Shown in pieces: positions 1 through 11,422 of a stretch of 64,000 nt of DNA. Both the position numbers and the translations under genes were made by a program. Location: positions 62,001 to 126,000 of the forward strand of contig JAMWFC010000046.1 of the NCBI GenBank assembly GCA_027475525.1, given 5' to 3'. The notes below the pieces were generated by a model, which ran no database searches, was not told the DNA's origin, and saw only the letters and a list, made by a program, of their open reading frames with translations. This DNA is from Macrolepiota albuminosa (Eukaryota; Basidiomycota; Agaricomycetes; Agaricales; Agaricaceae). How positions within the stretch are numbered: the stretch's first letter is position 1; every line of letters starts with the position of its first letter.

Positions 1-1
1 T

Positions 2-1999
2 TTTACGACCGCCCCTGTACTCCGGCACTACGACCCGACCCTCCCGATTATCCTGGAATGCGACGCCTCCGACTACGCCATCGCCGGGATCCTCTCGCAG
101 ATGGAACCTGACGGAGGGGAACCCCGGCCCGTTGCCTTCTACACCCGGTCCATGATCGACGCCGAGCTCAACTACGACATCTACGACAAGGAGCTCCTCG
201 CCATCGTCGAAGCCTTCAAGCAATGGCGAGCCTACCTCGAGGGAGCCCGGCACCGGATCCAGGTCTACTCGGATCACAACAACCTGCAGTACTTCACCAC
301 GACCAAGCAGCTTAGTCGACGACAGGCCCGATGGTCCGAGGTCCTCTCGGAATACGACTTCACGATCCAGTACCGCCCAGGACGACTCGGAGCCAAGCCC
401 GATGCCCTCACCCGTCGACCAGACGTCTACCCCAAGAAGTCATTCGAGGCGGAACGCAATGCGTTCAATCATCGCGTGGTGATCCCTCCCGAACATCTGA
501 ATGCCATACTGATCTTAAACGAGGAAGGGACCCTGAGTCAGATTCGCCGCGCCCCCCGAGACAAGTACTTCACCGATCACGACCCCCGCAACCCCCCTGA
601 TGGAACCGACCGGGACCCCGCCTTCTCCCTGTCCCCCGACGAAAAACTCCTCCTCCGGGACGGCCGCATCTACGTCCCGGATCACGCCCGACTTCGCTAC
701 GACGTCCTCCGTCAACACCACGACCACAAGCTCCGGGGACATCCTGGAATACGTAAGACCCTCCAGCTCATCTCCCGGACTTACTTTTGGCCAGGGTTGA
801 AGAAGGACGTGACCCGTTACATTCGATCATGCGAGCCCTGCCTCCGGGCCAAGGTCCCCCGACACCGACCGTACGGACTCCTGAAACCCCTGCCGGTCGG
901 ACGACGCCCCTGGTCCTCAATATCTCTGGACCACATCGTCGAGCTCCCGGAATCTGAAGGGTTCGATGCTATTCTCGTCGTTGTGTGCAGGCTGACCAAA
1001 CAGGGCATCTTCCTACCCTGCCACACCACGGATACCGCCCCGGACTTCGCCCAGCTGTTCCTCGAGCACGTCTTCGCCAAACATGGGCTCCCGGACGACA
1101 TCGTCTCCGACCGTGGCCCTCTCTTCGTGTCCAAGTTTTGGACTTCCCTGTGTAAGGCACTTGAAGTAAAAACTAACCTCTCTACCGCCTACCACCCCGA
1201 AACCGACGGCCAAACCGAAAGGGTCAACCAGTCCCTCGAGCAGTACCTCCGGCTGTACGTCAACTACTTGCAGGACGACTGGCGCGCCGAGCTCCCCCTG
1301 GCCGAGTTCACCTACAACAACACGCCACACTCTGCCACCGGGGTATCACCCTTCTTTGCCAACAAGGGATACCACCCTCGACTGATGCTCTCGCTCCGGG
1401 ACATCCCGTCGCACGCCGCCCACGAGGTCGCCCGGGACCTCCAATCCCTTCACAAGTTTCTCCGGGAAGAGATCGACATCGCGAACCGGGCCTACGTGAA
1501 ACACGCCGACCGGAAACGGGAAGACACCCCCGACTGGGCCCCCGGGACAAAGGTATGGTTAGATCGACGACACCTCCGCACCCGCCGGCCCTCCCCAAAA
1601 CTCAATCACAAGCGTCTCGGCCCGTTCAAAATATTGAAGAAGGTCTCATCCCACGCCTACAAAATCGAGCTCCCCCCGGGACTAAAAGGTCTGCACCCGG
1701 TATTCCACGTCCGCCTCCTGGAACGACACCCCCCGGATCCTTTCCCCGAACGGCGCCCCGAGCCCCCTCCCCCGGTCGAGGTCGAGGACGAGTACCACTA
1801 CGAAGTCGAAGACATCCTCGACTCCCGGAACATTCGTGGACGACCCCACTTCCTCGTACGGTGGAAGGGATACGGCCCGGAAGACGACACTTGGGAACCG
1901 CGCCGAAACCTCGATGGCGCCCCCGACAAACTCCGGAACTACCAACAACGGCACCCGGGGAACGACCTTCCCGGGCGCAGGACTCACAGACGGCAGTAG
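2..1999 (+). CDS. Ty3/gypsy chromovirus Pol, 3' part (RNase H, integrase, chromodomain), partial at window edge
   Basis: The frame is open from base 2, so the protein is cut by the window edge rather than starting at the first Met (101). Numbering from that Met, in order: RNase H ([13 protein letters not shown] just upstream, then [12 protein letters not shown] and [10 protein letters not shown]), the integrase zinc finger ([11 protein letters not shown] with CEPCLRAK, about 208-252), the integrase core with its Asp-Asp-Glu set (SLDHIV, IVSDRGP, and the Glu of DGQTERVN, about 275-385), the GPF/Y-type tail ([11 protein letters not shown]), and a C-terminal chromodomain ([24 protein letters not shown], about 568-618). 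This order is typical of Tf2/MarY1-like chromoviruses. No internal stop or frameshift is visible, so this is the best preserved pol in the window. The protein makes and integrates element cDNA; the chromodomain usually targets histone marks. It converges with the antisense accessory gene at 2266. Confidence 0.95.
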   Translation, partial: FTTAPVLRHYDPTLPIILECDASDYAIAGILSQMEPDGGEPRPVAFYTRSMIDAELNYDIYDKELLAIVEAFKQWRAYLEGARHRIQVYSDHNNLQYFTTTKQLSRRQARWSEVLSEYDFTIQYRPGRLGAKPDALTRRPDVYPKKSFEAERNAFNHRVVIPPEHLNAILILNEEGTLSQIRRAPRDKYFTDHDPRNPPDGTDRDPAFSLSPDEKLLLRDGRIYVPDHARLRYDVLRQHHDHKLRGHPGIRKTLQLISRTYFWPGLKKDVTRYIRSCEPCLRAKVPRHRPYGLLKPLPVGRRPWSSISLDHIVELPESEGFDAILVVVCRLTKQGIFLPCHTTDTAPDFAQLFLEHVFAKHGLPDDIVSDRGPLFVSKFWTSLCKALEVKTNLSTAYHPETDGQTERVNQSLEQYLRLYVNYLQDDWRAELPLAEFTYNNTPHSATGVSPFFANKGYHPRLMLSLRDIPSHAAHEVARDLQSLHKFLREEIDIANRAYVKHADRKREDTPDWAPGTKVWLDRRHLRTRRPSPKLNHKRLGPFKILKKVSSHAYKIELPPGLKGLHPVFHVRLLERHPPDPFPERRPEPPPPVEVEDEYHYEVEDILDSRNIRGRPHFLVRWKGYGPEDDTWEPRRNLDGAPDKLRNYQQRHPGNDLPGRRTHRRQ

Positions 2000-2265
2000 T
2001 GGGCGTAACCCCCGCCTCTGGGATCAGTAGGGATTCAACTCCCATGTATATTTTCTGCTTTCCCTTTCTAGATCTTACTCTCTTTTAGTACTTTCTTCAC
2101 AGTAACGCCCCGGATTCTGGGCAAGGTACACTTCCTCGTTTTTCCTGCCACTTTACTTACACCATTTCGAGTACGAAACCGAGTATATGCATTTTCTATA
2201 GCTACAAAATTCTACAGTGTAGGAACAGAACAAAAAAACGACACGACAAGAAAAAAGGGAACCCC

Positions 2266-4231
2266 CTAACGCTGGGGCCCCGGAACCTCCTCGCTCCCTT
2301 CCCCCTCCCCAGGCCACCCCCGGAACCCCTCTTCCCTCCCGCCCGGGCCATGCTCCCGCAACGTCTCCTCCGCCAGTTGCTCCCAGGACGGCAGGGGCTC
2401 CCCCTCGTCCAAGACCCTCTCGAACCAAGAGCCCGGGGCCGGCACGTTTCTCCGCCGGTGGGCCGACACCACCCGCGCCAGCAAGCCGAGGCCCCGCTCC
2501 ACCCCAGGGGTCGTCACCTCCGGGCGCTGACCCTCCTGTAGCGAGGCCAGTGCCGCGGCAACCCCATCCAGGAGCAGGCGATGCTCGAGGGCCCAGCCTG
2601 GAGACGTTAGCAGACGAAGTAATTCGGAGACAGGGGACTCACTGAGAGATGCCATGCGCGCGACCACCACGTCACAGCGCAGAGCCTCCACCACCTCCTG
2701 TCCCGAGGGGGCCCTCTCTGGGATCTCCACTCCCTGCTCCAACCTCACCCGCAGCGCATCCTGCTCCGCCTCCGCCTCCCCCCGGGCGGTTCGGGCCCCC
2801 TCCAGCTGTCGACGTGCCTCCCGACCCACCTCCAGCTCCTTCCGCACGTCGGCCTCCTCGGACTCCCCCGGGTGCTCCAGCAGGACCCCCACATCCGCCC
2901 CCAGGGGCCGCCCCGACAGAGGCGAAAACACCGCCGGGGAGAGGCGTGGCGGGGAAACCGGGGGCGGGGTCTCCCTGCTCCAACCTCACCCGCAGCGCAT
3001 CCTGCTCCGCCTCCGCCTCCCCCCGGGCGGTTCGGGCCTCCTCCAGCTGTCGACGTGCCTCCCGACCCACCTCCAGCTCCCTCTGCACGTCGGCCTCCTC
3101 GGACTCCCCCGGGTGCTCCAGCAGGACCCCCACGTCCGCCCCCAGGGGCCGCCCTGACAGAGGCGAAAACACCGCCGGGGAGAGGCGTGGCGGGGAAACC
3201 GGGGGCGGGGTCTCGGTGGGCAGACGCGCCCTCTTCGACGGCCCTGGGGAAGGGCTTGGCGACGCCCGCCGCTTCCCCTTGTCAGGGCGCCCCCCGCGCC
3301 CCTCGCGGCTCCCCCCGGCCCGGGTCGCTCGGCGCGTGATGAGGACCACGGGCCGGCCCCGGCCCCCCACCCGAATGGCGCCCCCGCTCCCCGACCCCCT
3401 TGGACCCGCAGCGGCCACCTCCCCCACCGGCTCCGTCGCCTCCCCCACCGGCTCCGCGACCCAATCTCGCTCCTCGACCCCCATCCTCCGGGTGACCCCC
3501 CCCAGCGGCCACCCCTGCTCCCGGGAGACGCAGCGCGCCCTCCACAGCGCCGACACGGAACACCTCTCGTGGTTGAGGCGGCATGCCTCACACACGGACG
3601 TGTCCCGGCGGGACGAGGGGCCCGGGACCTCGAACAGGCAGGGGACCATTCGTCGAGCGCAGTGGAGGCACTGCGCCAAAGTCAGCAACGAGACCCGAGG
3701 TAAGGAAGCACTCACCGGTCCATTATTCACGCACCAGGCGTGGGTGGGTAGACCCCGGGGTCTCTCCAGGGCCTCCCCAAATAACTCCTGCGTCGCGTCC
3801 GCCCACGCAACGCGCTGACCCTCCGGGACTTCGGATACGGCCCCCACCGGCATCCCAGAACGACGGAAGCGGGGGGCAGGTAGCCTGGGGCGGGGAGGGG
3901 GTTGAGGGCGGGGAGGGCGGACTGTCATCCGCGCAAAGGTAGGCGTGGGACGACTCGGGCGGGCCTCCGGGACGACGCTGGGACCCGCATCGGGAGCAGG
4001 CTCCGGGCGCCGGCTGGAACCCGCGATAGGATTGCTGTGTTGTTCTGAAATAGGAAGGTCAGTGGGATAGGCGGACGATGCGGGAAGACACTCACGTTGC
4101 TGGGCGAGCTCCGCCACGCGCTCCCGGTCGAGGCGGGCTCGGTATCGCGCGTCCCGGGCTTCCCAAGCCATGAGGGGCGCGACCTCGTTAGTTTGTGGGG
4201 GCGTCGGGGAATGCGTCGGCGTACGCGACAT
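2266..4231 (-). pseudogene. Antisense accessory gene of gypsy family 1 (Zn2Cys6-like, four exons), broken by a tandem duplication
   Basis: The gene runs opposite to pol, between the pol stop and the 3' LTR. My model on the minus strand is exons 4231-4096, 4044-3716, 3670-2643 and 2597-2266, all introns GT..AG, with CTAAC before the last acceptor. Exon 1 gives a charged helix (WEARDARYRARLDRERVAEL). Exon 3 opens with CLHCARRMVPC, a 15-residue linker, then CEACRLNHERC, i.e. CX2CX6C-X15-CX2CX6C, close to the fungal Zn2Cys6 pattern but with a long linker. A basic Pro/Ser region and a coiled-coil-like stretch follow (EVGREARRQLEEARTARGEA). Exon 4 holds a conserved module (EHRLLLDG..AHRRRNVPAPGSWFE..PLPSWEQ). 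A 241-bp tandem duplication in exon 3 shifts the frame; one copy alone would keep all phases in register. A full-length paralogue lies at 60515-62639. The function is unknown; DNA binding is an inference. Confidence 0.75.
2731..3212. repeat. 241-bp tandem duplication inside the accessory gene
   Basis: Copies 2731-2971 and 2972-3212 differ at only a few bases. The unit length is not a multiple of three, so the duplication breaks the reading frame of exon 3. The exact ends can slide by a few bases because both copies begin with tccctgctcc or a variant of it. Confidence 0.9.
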
Positions 4232-4346
4232 GGTTGAGTTTGATGGTAAAAAATTTTTTCGATACGTGGCAAGTCAGGTGCCGGATCCCACGGTTGGACC
4301 CCGGTCCGAACCCCCCGCTACGCGCGCCTCGGAGGGTCTCGGCGCT

Positions 4347-4359
4347 GAAGGGGGGGTGA
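4347..4359 (+). promoter_or_regulatory. Polypurine tract of gypsy family 1
   Basis: A purine run (gaaggggggg, then tga) immediately precedes the TG that opens the 3' LTR. This is the position and composition expected of the plus-strand DNA synthesis primer of an LTR retrotransposon. Confidence 0.75.
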
Positions 4360-5097
4360 TGTCACGACCCCTCCCCTCCGGGCCCACCCCGGGACACCCC
4401 CGGAACACCCTCCGGGACCCTCCCTCCGACCCCACAGGACACGCCCCGCCATCACGACCGCCAACACCGCCATCACGCGCATCAAGGACCGCCATCAGCC
4501 GTCACCAGCCCCGATCAACGATCAGATCACGCGACTCGTGCCGGCCATCACGCATCACGCATCACGGCTCCATCCGCGCCAATTGATCGCGCGCCCCACA
4601 CGCGCGATCCCGGTATACAGCCCCTGCCGCTACTCAATAACCCCCGGAACCCATCCCAGACACCCCGGAACCCCGAGACCCGGCCCCGTAGTACTTATAG
4701 TGTAGCTCCCTGTTGTATTCGGTAGTCTTGATATTGCATAACTGTTACTTTGGATATTGCGTGCCCCTTGTTTGACTGGTACGCCTCGTTTGGTACGCTT
4801 CGACTGGCACGCCTTGGTATTCGCGTGCTATAAGTTTGGTACGCACTTCGCGACTCTTAAGTTACTAACTTGGTCTCGTCTTAGAACCTCCGGTTCACGA
4901 CTCGACCCCCTCTACCTCCCAGCCACTCTCATCCAAAACCCCCGGACTCTAGTCCCCTCTCCCGGGATTACCCTGTCCTCGTCTTGAACCCCGGAGTCCT
5001 AGCCCCGGAGTTCCAGACACCCGAGTATCCGTAGATCAAGTCCGCATTGTAAGGGCGTCGCTTTCCCGGAAAGCCCCCGATTCAGCGGAACCTGACA
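4360..5097 (+). repeat. 3' LTR of gypsy family 1
   Basis: The 738-bp sequence starts TGTCACGACC and ends CCTGACA, giving TG..CA ends and short inverted termini (TGTCA/TGACA). Its boundaries are fixed by comparison with the reverse-oriented copy at 34620-35410, which has a perfect target-site duplication. It is rich in CCCCGG and CCGGA words. No coding is expected inside. Confidence 0.92.
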
Positions 5098-5282
5098 AGT
5101 TGTTTATACTGCCAAAAAAATTCCAAGTAAATGCCAGCTCTTTTTATACTACTTGATAGGAATTAAAAAATCAAAAGCTTCTTCTGATTCTAGCAGGCAG
5201 AATAGTTTTGTTAGAAATAGCAAATGTCAGTATATTTTTAGTATAACAATGCAAACTACTAATCTCTTTTAAAAGCTCCAGT

Positions 5283-7618
5283 AAAATCTTCAAAGAAGGG
5301 TGCTACAGATACTAATCCTACATGGATTGAAAACAATGTCTATCAGAAAACAAAAGTATTTGACCTCTTGAAAGATCATCTTGTAAGAACATTTTATTCT
5401 AATATTTTTTTATCTATTTATATATTATTAGGTTGTACCTCATCTGCCAAGATTGTCTTCTTTCAGTGCCAAAAAGGTTTTATTAATAATTTATTTGATT
5501 TAACTAGCTAATATTATTTTAAGAATTTAGAACTAAAACATATACTCTTTTTGGGTTAAATTCTGATCAAAAAATAGAGTATACTCTAAGATTCCATGTA
5601 TGTGATTTGATCTATTATGATTTAAATATTTAAGATTTTTTTTTTCTAGTTTTCTTCCCAGATAAATTTAATTCAGCAACTTTTAGAAAGTGTTGAAAAA
5701 AATTATGTCAATAATGGGCCTCGTCATTTAATGAATCCCAACTCTTCCAAAATCAAGATTTTTTCATATGAAGAGCATATCCAACTATCCCACAAAGATG
5801 TTTTGGATTATCTCCAACATCAACATATCATGATTTCTGGAGAACTTCAGAAAAAATACTCTTTTGATGCAGAAGCACTATTTTTGCTGGGGCTTTTGGA
5901 AAAGGACATTCATGTGCATGGTTAGTCTACTTATTCTCAATATCTTTGTTTATTTTTTTCTTACTATTTGATTCAGACTTATCTGTGTCAGAAAAGACCT
6001 AGAGGAGCTAATTTCCATGAAAGGATTGCCACTTTTTCTAGCTTGCTGGAGACTATTTTCCAACAAGATCCAAAAGCTATCAATGCTCTTGCCAATCCTC
6101 TTGGGAAAGATCCTTATTCTCATCAAAAATTTACTTCTGATAAATTGGCATGGTCTGCTTGTCTTGGCAGAGAATATTTTAAAGAGAAGCACAACTATCC
6201 ATGCTTTGATATGCAATGGGAATTGGCTTCTATAGGCAATACTGTCTATGACTAGCAAGTTGACACTAATGGTTTTGGCAGTTTTATTAAAACTATTACT
6301 GAGAAAAAAATCTAGATTATTGCTACTCCTAAATCTTAGGCAACTTCCAATCCTTTTTTGTTCTACAAGGAGTTCAATGCTGAGATGGAAGAATATAACT
6401 TGGAGTTGGTTGTTCTTGAACCTGGTTCAACATTGTAAGCTGCTTATATTTTTTTTTATTTAATAACTTGATTATTAATTGATTTTACAGAATAATGCAA
6501 CTAAATACCCCTCATACTGTCATTACTTCTAAGCCTACAATATGTCTTGATGGCTATTTCTATGCCACCTCAACAATTCAGCAAAGTATCTTTGGCTGGT
6601 TGATATCTTATCTTCTTGGCCTCTAGCCTCATAAATGCTGATCATCTGATGGTTTCTCAAGAAATCTTTCACCAACTTTTGGTATTTTATTTTGAATATC
6701 TTACTGATAGAGCAAAGCATAATTCAGGTAAATATATATTTAACTCAGATAAAAAAAAATTAACTTTTATTGGTATAGTTTTTATCAAAGACCATCTTCT
6801 TGATCTCAACACTTTTAATGGGCTTTTAGATGTCATAACACTATGTGCTTTTTTCGAATTTCAAAATGTCTTTTCACTATGGAGGTATAATCACAATCTT
6901 GGCACTATTCAGGACTTTGACAGGACTCAGCACATGAGGATGGTAGCACGGCGACTAGTCTTTTGGATTTTTTATAATCACAAGTTCTTTTTGGAGGACC
7001 ATTCATCTGCAAGTGAATCAAAGCCATTGACAGGTAAATTTTAAAATCATAGTATTAATTATTTAATAATTGATATAATATTAATAGGTAAATCAGCACT
7101 GCAAGCTATTTATCATCCAATTATTGCTTGGCAAGCTGTTATGTTAATTGTTCTCAGAGAGCAAACATTCCAGCAAGCTAACTTGCTGTGAGCATACAAA
7201 CAGTTCATTAGTAAAATTGACTTGATTACTCTTGGAATGTTTGAAGGTGCTCTTGATAGATGTCTGCGAAATCATTATGCATTTGATGATTATATCAAAT
7301 GCAAGAGCAAGAAATTGACTAGATTGTCATGGAGAGGTAAAAAAATATATTCCCAAACTTCTCCCCACCAATATTCCAGGCATATGATTTGTATTATCTA
7401 TTATTGAGTTTCTAACATTAGTTTTTAGTTCCAGCAAATATCAAAGATTACACCTGGACTGACATTCGCAACAATACAATTGTTCACAATGTAGATGAGG
7501 AGAATATATCATTATGGCCAAATACCTTCTCAACTGATATTAAAAAAAGAAAGCATCATTCATCAAGCTCTGATACAACTTTTTCTATTCATATCAAAAA
7601 AGCCAAAGTTGATACTTG
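5283..7618 (+). pseudogene. JmjC-like domain protein, decayed
   Basis: Exon pieces follow each other in one direction: a piece ending near 5922, another from about 5976 to the donor near 6434, then pieces beginning near 6490, 6780, 7090 and 7430. The conserved core reads FDMQWELASIGNTVYD, then after a stop VDTNGFGSFIKTITEKK, then LELVVLEPGSTL, and after an intron NTPHTVITSKPTICLDGYFYATST. This matches, block by block, the spliced JmjC-like gene at 53566-55293 (VETGFKLLYIAQPKS, VVVLEPGDVL, PNVPLCVVTPVPSICIGGHYY). JmjC folds usually bind Fe(II) and 2-oxoglutarate; the HxD/E..H triad is not convincingly kept here. In-frame TAG codons at 6253, 6313 and 6337 break it. The C-terminus is Lys/Ser-rich (KKRKHHSSSSD). 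It is a relic of a multicopy fungal gene family, not an active gene. Confidence 0.6.
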
Positions 7619-7727
7619 AATATTATATCATTTTTTTAGTTGAGTATCATTGTACATAAATAGTTGATTGGCAATTATGAATTTCTAAAATTCAATTTAG
7701 ATTAATGAATATTTTTATTAAAAATAA

Positions 7728-10720
7728 TGATTAAAATGCAAAAGATTTGCTTTGTCAAATTTAACTGCTCATCTAAATATTCTTCTGCTTCCTGCATTTT
7801 TATGGCTCTGTATGCAGAGCATGAAGATGTTCTTAACTCTTTGCAAAGTGCTCTTACTGCTGTTGATACTTTGGAGGCTTTGAATACACCTACTACTCCT
7901 CCTAGTTGCCAGGAATTTGCATAAACTCTTAGACTGGCTCGTAAATTTATAGAGCAGATGGAATTGCAAGTAGCTTTCTTGGCAACTGTATCTGAGGAGT
8001 TTTTGAATAGAGAATATCAATCAGATGATAATAGAAATATTGAAGGTAAATTTAAGATTGTTTTAAATTCAACTACTTGCTTAAATTTATATTTGCAGAT
8101 AGTTTGCTGGATATAAACTTTGTTCCTGTTTCTATACCTCAAAATAAAAGCATCCACAATATAAGACTGACTTTGAATGAAGAAAATAGAAATGAAGAAG
8201 AATTAAATAATAGTAAAGAAAATACAAATGCAAGTATTTTCTTTTATATATATTTCTAGTTTCTGATAATCAAATTGCAGGGTCTAACTCAAAGACTATT
8301 CAATATTTGGCCAGAAAGATTTGATAGGCATTTTAGTGTCAAAGAGCTCGGTAGCAATATTATTCGACAAAAAAACATAGTTTTGCTTAAAATGAAGATC
8401 ATGCACTCTTGCAATTGCTATTAAGATATTCTCCTACAACAGTTGAAATTCTGGCAAGCTTTTATATATTATTTATATATATAAATTGCTAATTCTAATA
8501 TCAAATTAGAAATCTCTCTTGCAAGATACTATAAAAAATATAGGAGAATGGGCAGATATCATAGAGTTGTCTAAAACTATTTGATGATGAAAACAATATG
8601 GATCAATATCTTTTAAAGCGAGAAAAAGTAAAAATTAATATCTTCAAATATACAAGTTCTAACTAATTGCTTGCAGTTTCTTCATGAAAATCTACATGGA
8701 GAAAACTTGGTCTCTTTTGTTTGCTATGTTCTTTGCACAATTCACATCTTCAAATTTCAAACTGCTTGGAATGGCCTCTTACAAAAAAAAAAACTCAATA
8801 TTTGGACCATGCATTTGAATATCTTTGCAAGGATGAAATTCAGCAAATGCACTTTTGTACTGCAGCACAAAAACAAGAATCACAGTGGAAGAAAATGTGA
8901 AAAGCCTTTGAAAAAGCATATCAGAAAAAAATAACAACTCGCAATTATATTTTGCATCTTATTGAAAGGTAGTCTATTGCTTTGCTTATGCTTTATTCAT
9001 TTTTTTTATCTTTTAGTTTGAAGTTGGTATATTACTTAACATGACATGGACAACTCCAAACAACTTGAAAATAGAATGATCTACATTTTTTGGCCCTTTG
9101 CTCAATACAATGTTCTGGCAGCTTAAAACAAGAATTAATGAAGATGAAACATATGGTTCACTTGATGAATATTTGCAAATGTCTCGAACTGGGTTATTAA
9201 TTTTGCTAAGACAATTATTTGAAGTACTGGAATTAGATACTATTTGGGACTACATTGAAACATTTGTAGAAGAGTTTTCAGTATAGTAAATTGCATGAAA
9301 TTGTATTGCTGCATTAATAATACTCAAAATAATTACAAGGTTTAGCAATAATGTCATATTATACCAGTTGCTTGTTACATATTAACAACTCTTTAGTTTT
9401 TACACTCATGGTCTCTCCTATTGTTCAGTAAAAACTATTTCTTTCATTTTTTACTTGGCTTGATTCTTTTTTAGCATCATATGTCCTGTTTGTTCTCAAT
9501 TCTTTGACAGCGAGAAGCGATTATTTTTGCATATACCTTTACACAATGATAAAACTGAAATTGCATTAAATATGTTGGTTAAAGTTTTTAATCCTACTTA
9601 ATCTATTTACAGGGCGAGTTTTTATTATTCATATGGATGAAGCAGATTTGAAATTTTGTTGCCCTTTACCTGAATGCAATTTTCAAGGTGAAGTAAGAGA
9701 TCTTTATTTGCATATTTCCTCAGACTATCAAAAAGTATGATTGTTTATTGCTTTTAAATTTTCTGTCCATTTCTAATCATCTTTTAAGAAATATAACATT
9801 CCTCTTAATCCTTTGCCACCTGCAAATCTTCCAGTATATTTCAATCAACTTTCAGTTCAAGCTCAAAATTTTTTGCACCTTGATACTTCTGCTGGATCTA
9901 TGACTTCTCTTGCTACTAGATCCTTGCCAAATTTTTCAATCAAAGACAAAAGAAAACAATTATCTGAATATGATTCTACTCCTCAGAGCTTCCTAAAAAT
10001 ATTCTGACTTAATGATGATCCATTTCAATATCCTTTGACTTCTCAATTGCGCTTTCAATCCAATCATTTTGGCAACAAGACTCTGGCCTTGACATCACCT
10101 ATATCAATACAGCTGCCTTACTCTTTCTCTTTATCATCACCAACTCCTTTATCAGCTTAGCTAAATACCTTAGTTACCAAATGCTTTGACTTTAATGCTT
10201 CTAAACACCGCAATGTGAATTAGCTTGCAAGCAATTGCAGCTCCAATAACTTTGCAGTAGTTTCTAGATCTATATCTCTTGCTATACTTGCACCAAAACA
10301 TTCAAAGTATAAAGATTTCAAAGAATACCTTCACGCTGGAGTCGAGCTTATGGAGAATTTATGTGTCATACTATTACTCTCCAGATTTCTGATGGAAGCT
10401 CAAATCATTTTCTATACAAATGTTCAATACCTTTGCAAGGTGGAGGAGTCTTTTATACTCATTACGATAAAGCTTTTCGCCGAGGCTTGCACACTGACTC
10501 TGAAATCCAAGCTTGCTATTCTTGCTAGTGTCCTCAGCCTTTTGAGAATTATTCTCATGATGAAACTCAAGATCAAGCATGCAAAAATCACTAGCATCAA
10601 GATTTTTAGCCAGGACTTGGATATCTTATCTGGCGATGTGATGCACTTTTTCATCTTATTTTTAACTTTTTAGGACTTTTTTCTTCTGATTTTACAGATC
10701 TTGCTATATACAAGATATGA
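7728..10720 (+). pseudogene. Unidentified multi-exon gene relic with C2H2-like fingers
   Basis: Several exon-like stretches lie on the plus strand. Around 7840-8040 there is a helical piece (EHEDVLNSLQSALTAVDTLEAL). Around 8890-9290 there is a longer piece including FWQLKTRINEDETYGSLDEY. Around 9480-9580 is a C2H2-like motif (CPVCSQFFDSEKRLFLHIPLH), and at 9655-9740 a second (CCPLPECNFQGEVRDLYLHIS). Around 10340-10640 a frame reads GGGVFYTHYDKAFRRGLHTD. The pieces are separated by intron-like AT-rich gaps, stops and frame changes. I do not recognise the family; a nucleic-acid-binding protein is plausible from the fingers. It may be one gene or two. Confidence 0.4.
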
Positions 10721-11006
10721 TTGTTAAAGCGCGGTCTATTTCCAATGAATATTCAAGTTTCAAATCTTTTAATGCTGGTATATGTATATTTTCACCTTCG
10801 AAAAGATAATCAGCTTTTTCATGGTTCTCTTCAATTGAGAAGTAAGTAATTTTTTTTACTGCTAAAGCTGATATTCAATTTTTATATTCAGATATTGAAG
10901 AGTTCAATGATTCCTAACTGCATAGTTAATTTTGCTATAGTAAAAGTTTTTGATATATTTCAAATAACATAAAGAAAAATTCTATCAAAACTAGTAATAG
11001 TAGAAC

Positions 11007-11011
<5 letters not shown>

Positions 11012-11042
<31 letters not shown>
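11012..11042 (-). repeat. Poly-A tail of the LINE (poly-T on the plus strand)
   Basis: An uninterrupted run of 31 T directly abuts the 3' untranslated region of the LINE (11043-11422). It marks the 3' end of an element copied by target-primed reverse transcription. Confidence 0.9.
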
Positions 11043-11043
<1 letters not shown>

Positions 11044-11422
11044 GTGGTTCTATAGGTACCCAGACGTATCTACATCTGTTAGCTTCTAGGTACCAGAAAG
11101 GGTTGTCTAGTTCGTGTGATGATATTATCGGCCCACCTAAGGGAAATGCTCGTTACGCACTGTGTGTGGGGCTCGGGTTGTTACTTCCTCATCATCATCT
11201 GTTCCGCCCTGGGGGGCGGTCAACTCCCATACCCACTAAAACCCTCAAAGCCGATTTCCATGCCCTGTGTGGTGCTTGATGCTCCTCGATGTAAGGTTCC
11301 CACGTTTTTGTTACTATCCTGCTGTCCAGAGCTCTTCTCCCATACCGTCCTTCGTCCGAGGCCAAACAGTCTAATTTTATCCTCCTTGCAATTTTACCTG
11401 TCCATCGGTTCATTATCTCCTG

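Larger units (their letters stand above)
1..5097 (+). mobile_element. Ty3/gypsy element family 1, 3' half
   Basis: Pol end, an antisense accessory gene, a polypurine tract and a 3' LTR are arranged as one element. The 5' LTR, gag, protease and reverse transcriptase lie left of the window. A solo LTR of the same family lies at 34620-35410. The five bases after the 3' LTR are agttg; the matching target-site copy would lie outside the window. The element is GC-rich and saturated with CCCCGG/CCGGA words, unlike the AT-rich DNA into which it is inserted. Confidence 0.9.
5098..11011. other. AT-rich island with decayed genes
   Basis: Base composition drops sharply from the GC-rich gypsy LTR to long A/T runs and stays low until the LINE poly-A tail. 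It holds two plus-strand gene relics with recognisable exons, GT..AG introns and several in-frame stops. The stops in the JmjC-like part are TAG. No LTR or terminal inverted repeats of its own are seen. Confidence 0.7.

Noticed and set aside
2649..3818. A 389-codon Pro/Arg-rich plus-strand frame
   Set aside because: It is antisense to the accessory gene in very GC-rich DNA and is spanned by the 241-bp duplication; no motif, no splice logic.
5098..11011. The AT-rich island as a mitochondrial or foreign organelle insertion
   Set aside because: It has GT..AG introns and a nuclear-type JmjC-like relic matching another locus in the window; no mitochondrial gene is seen.
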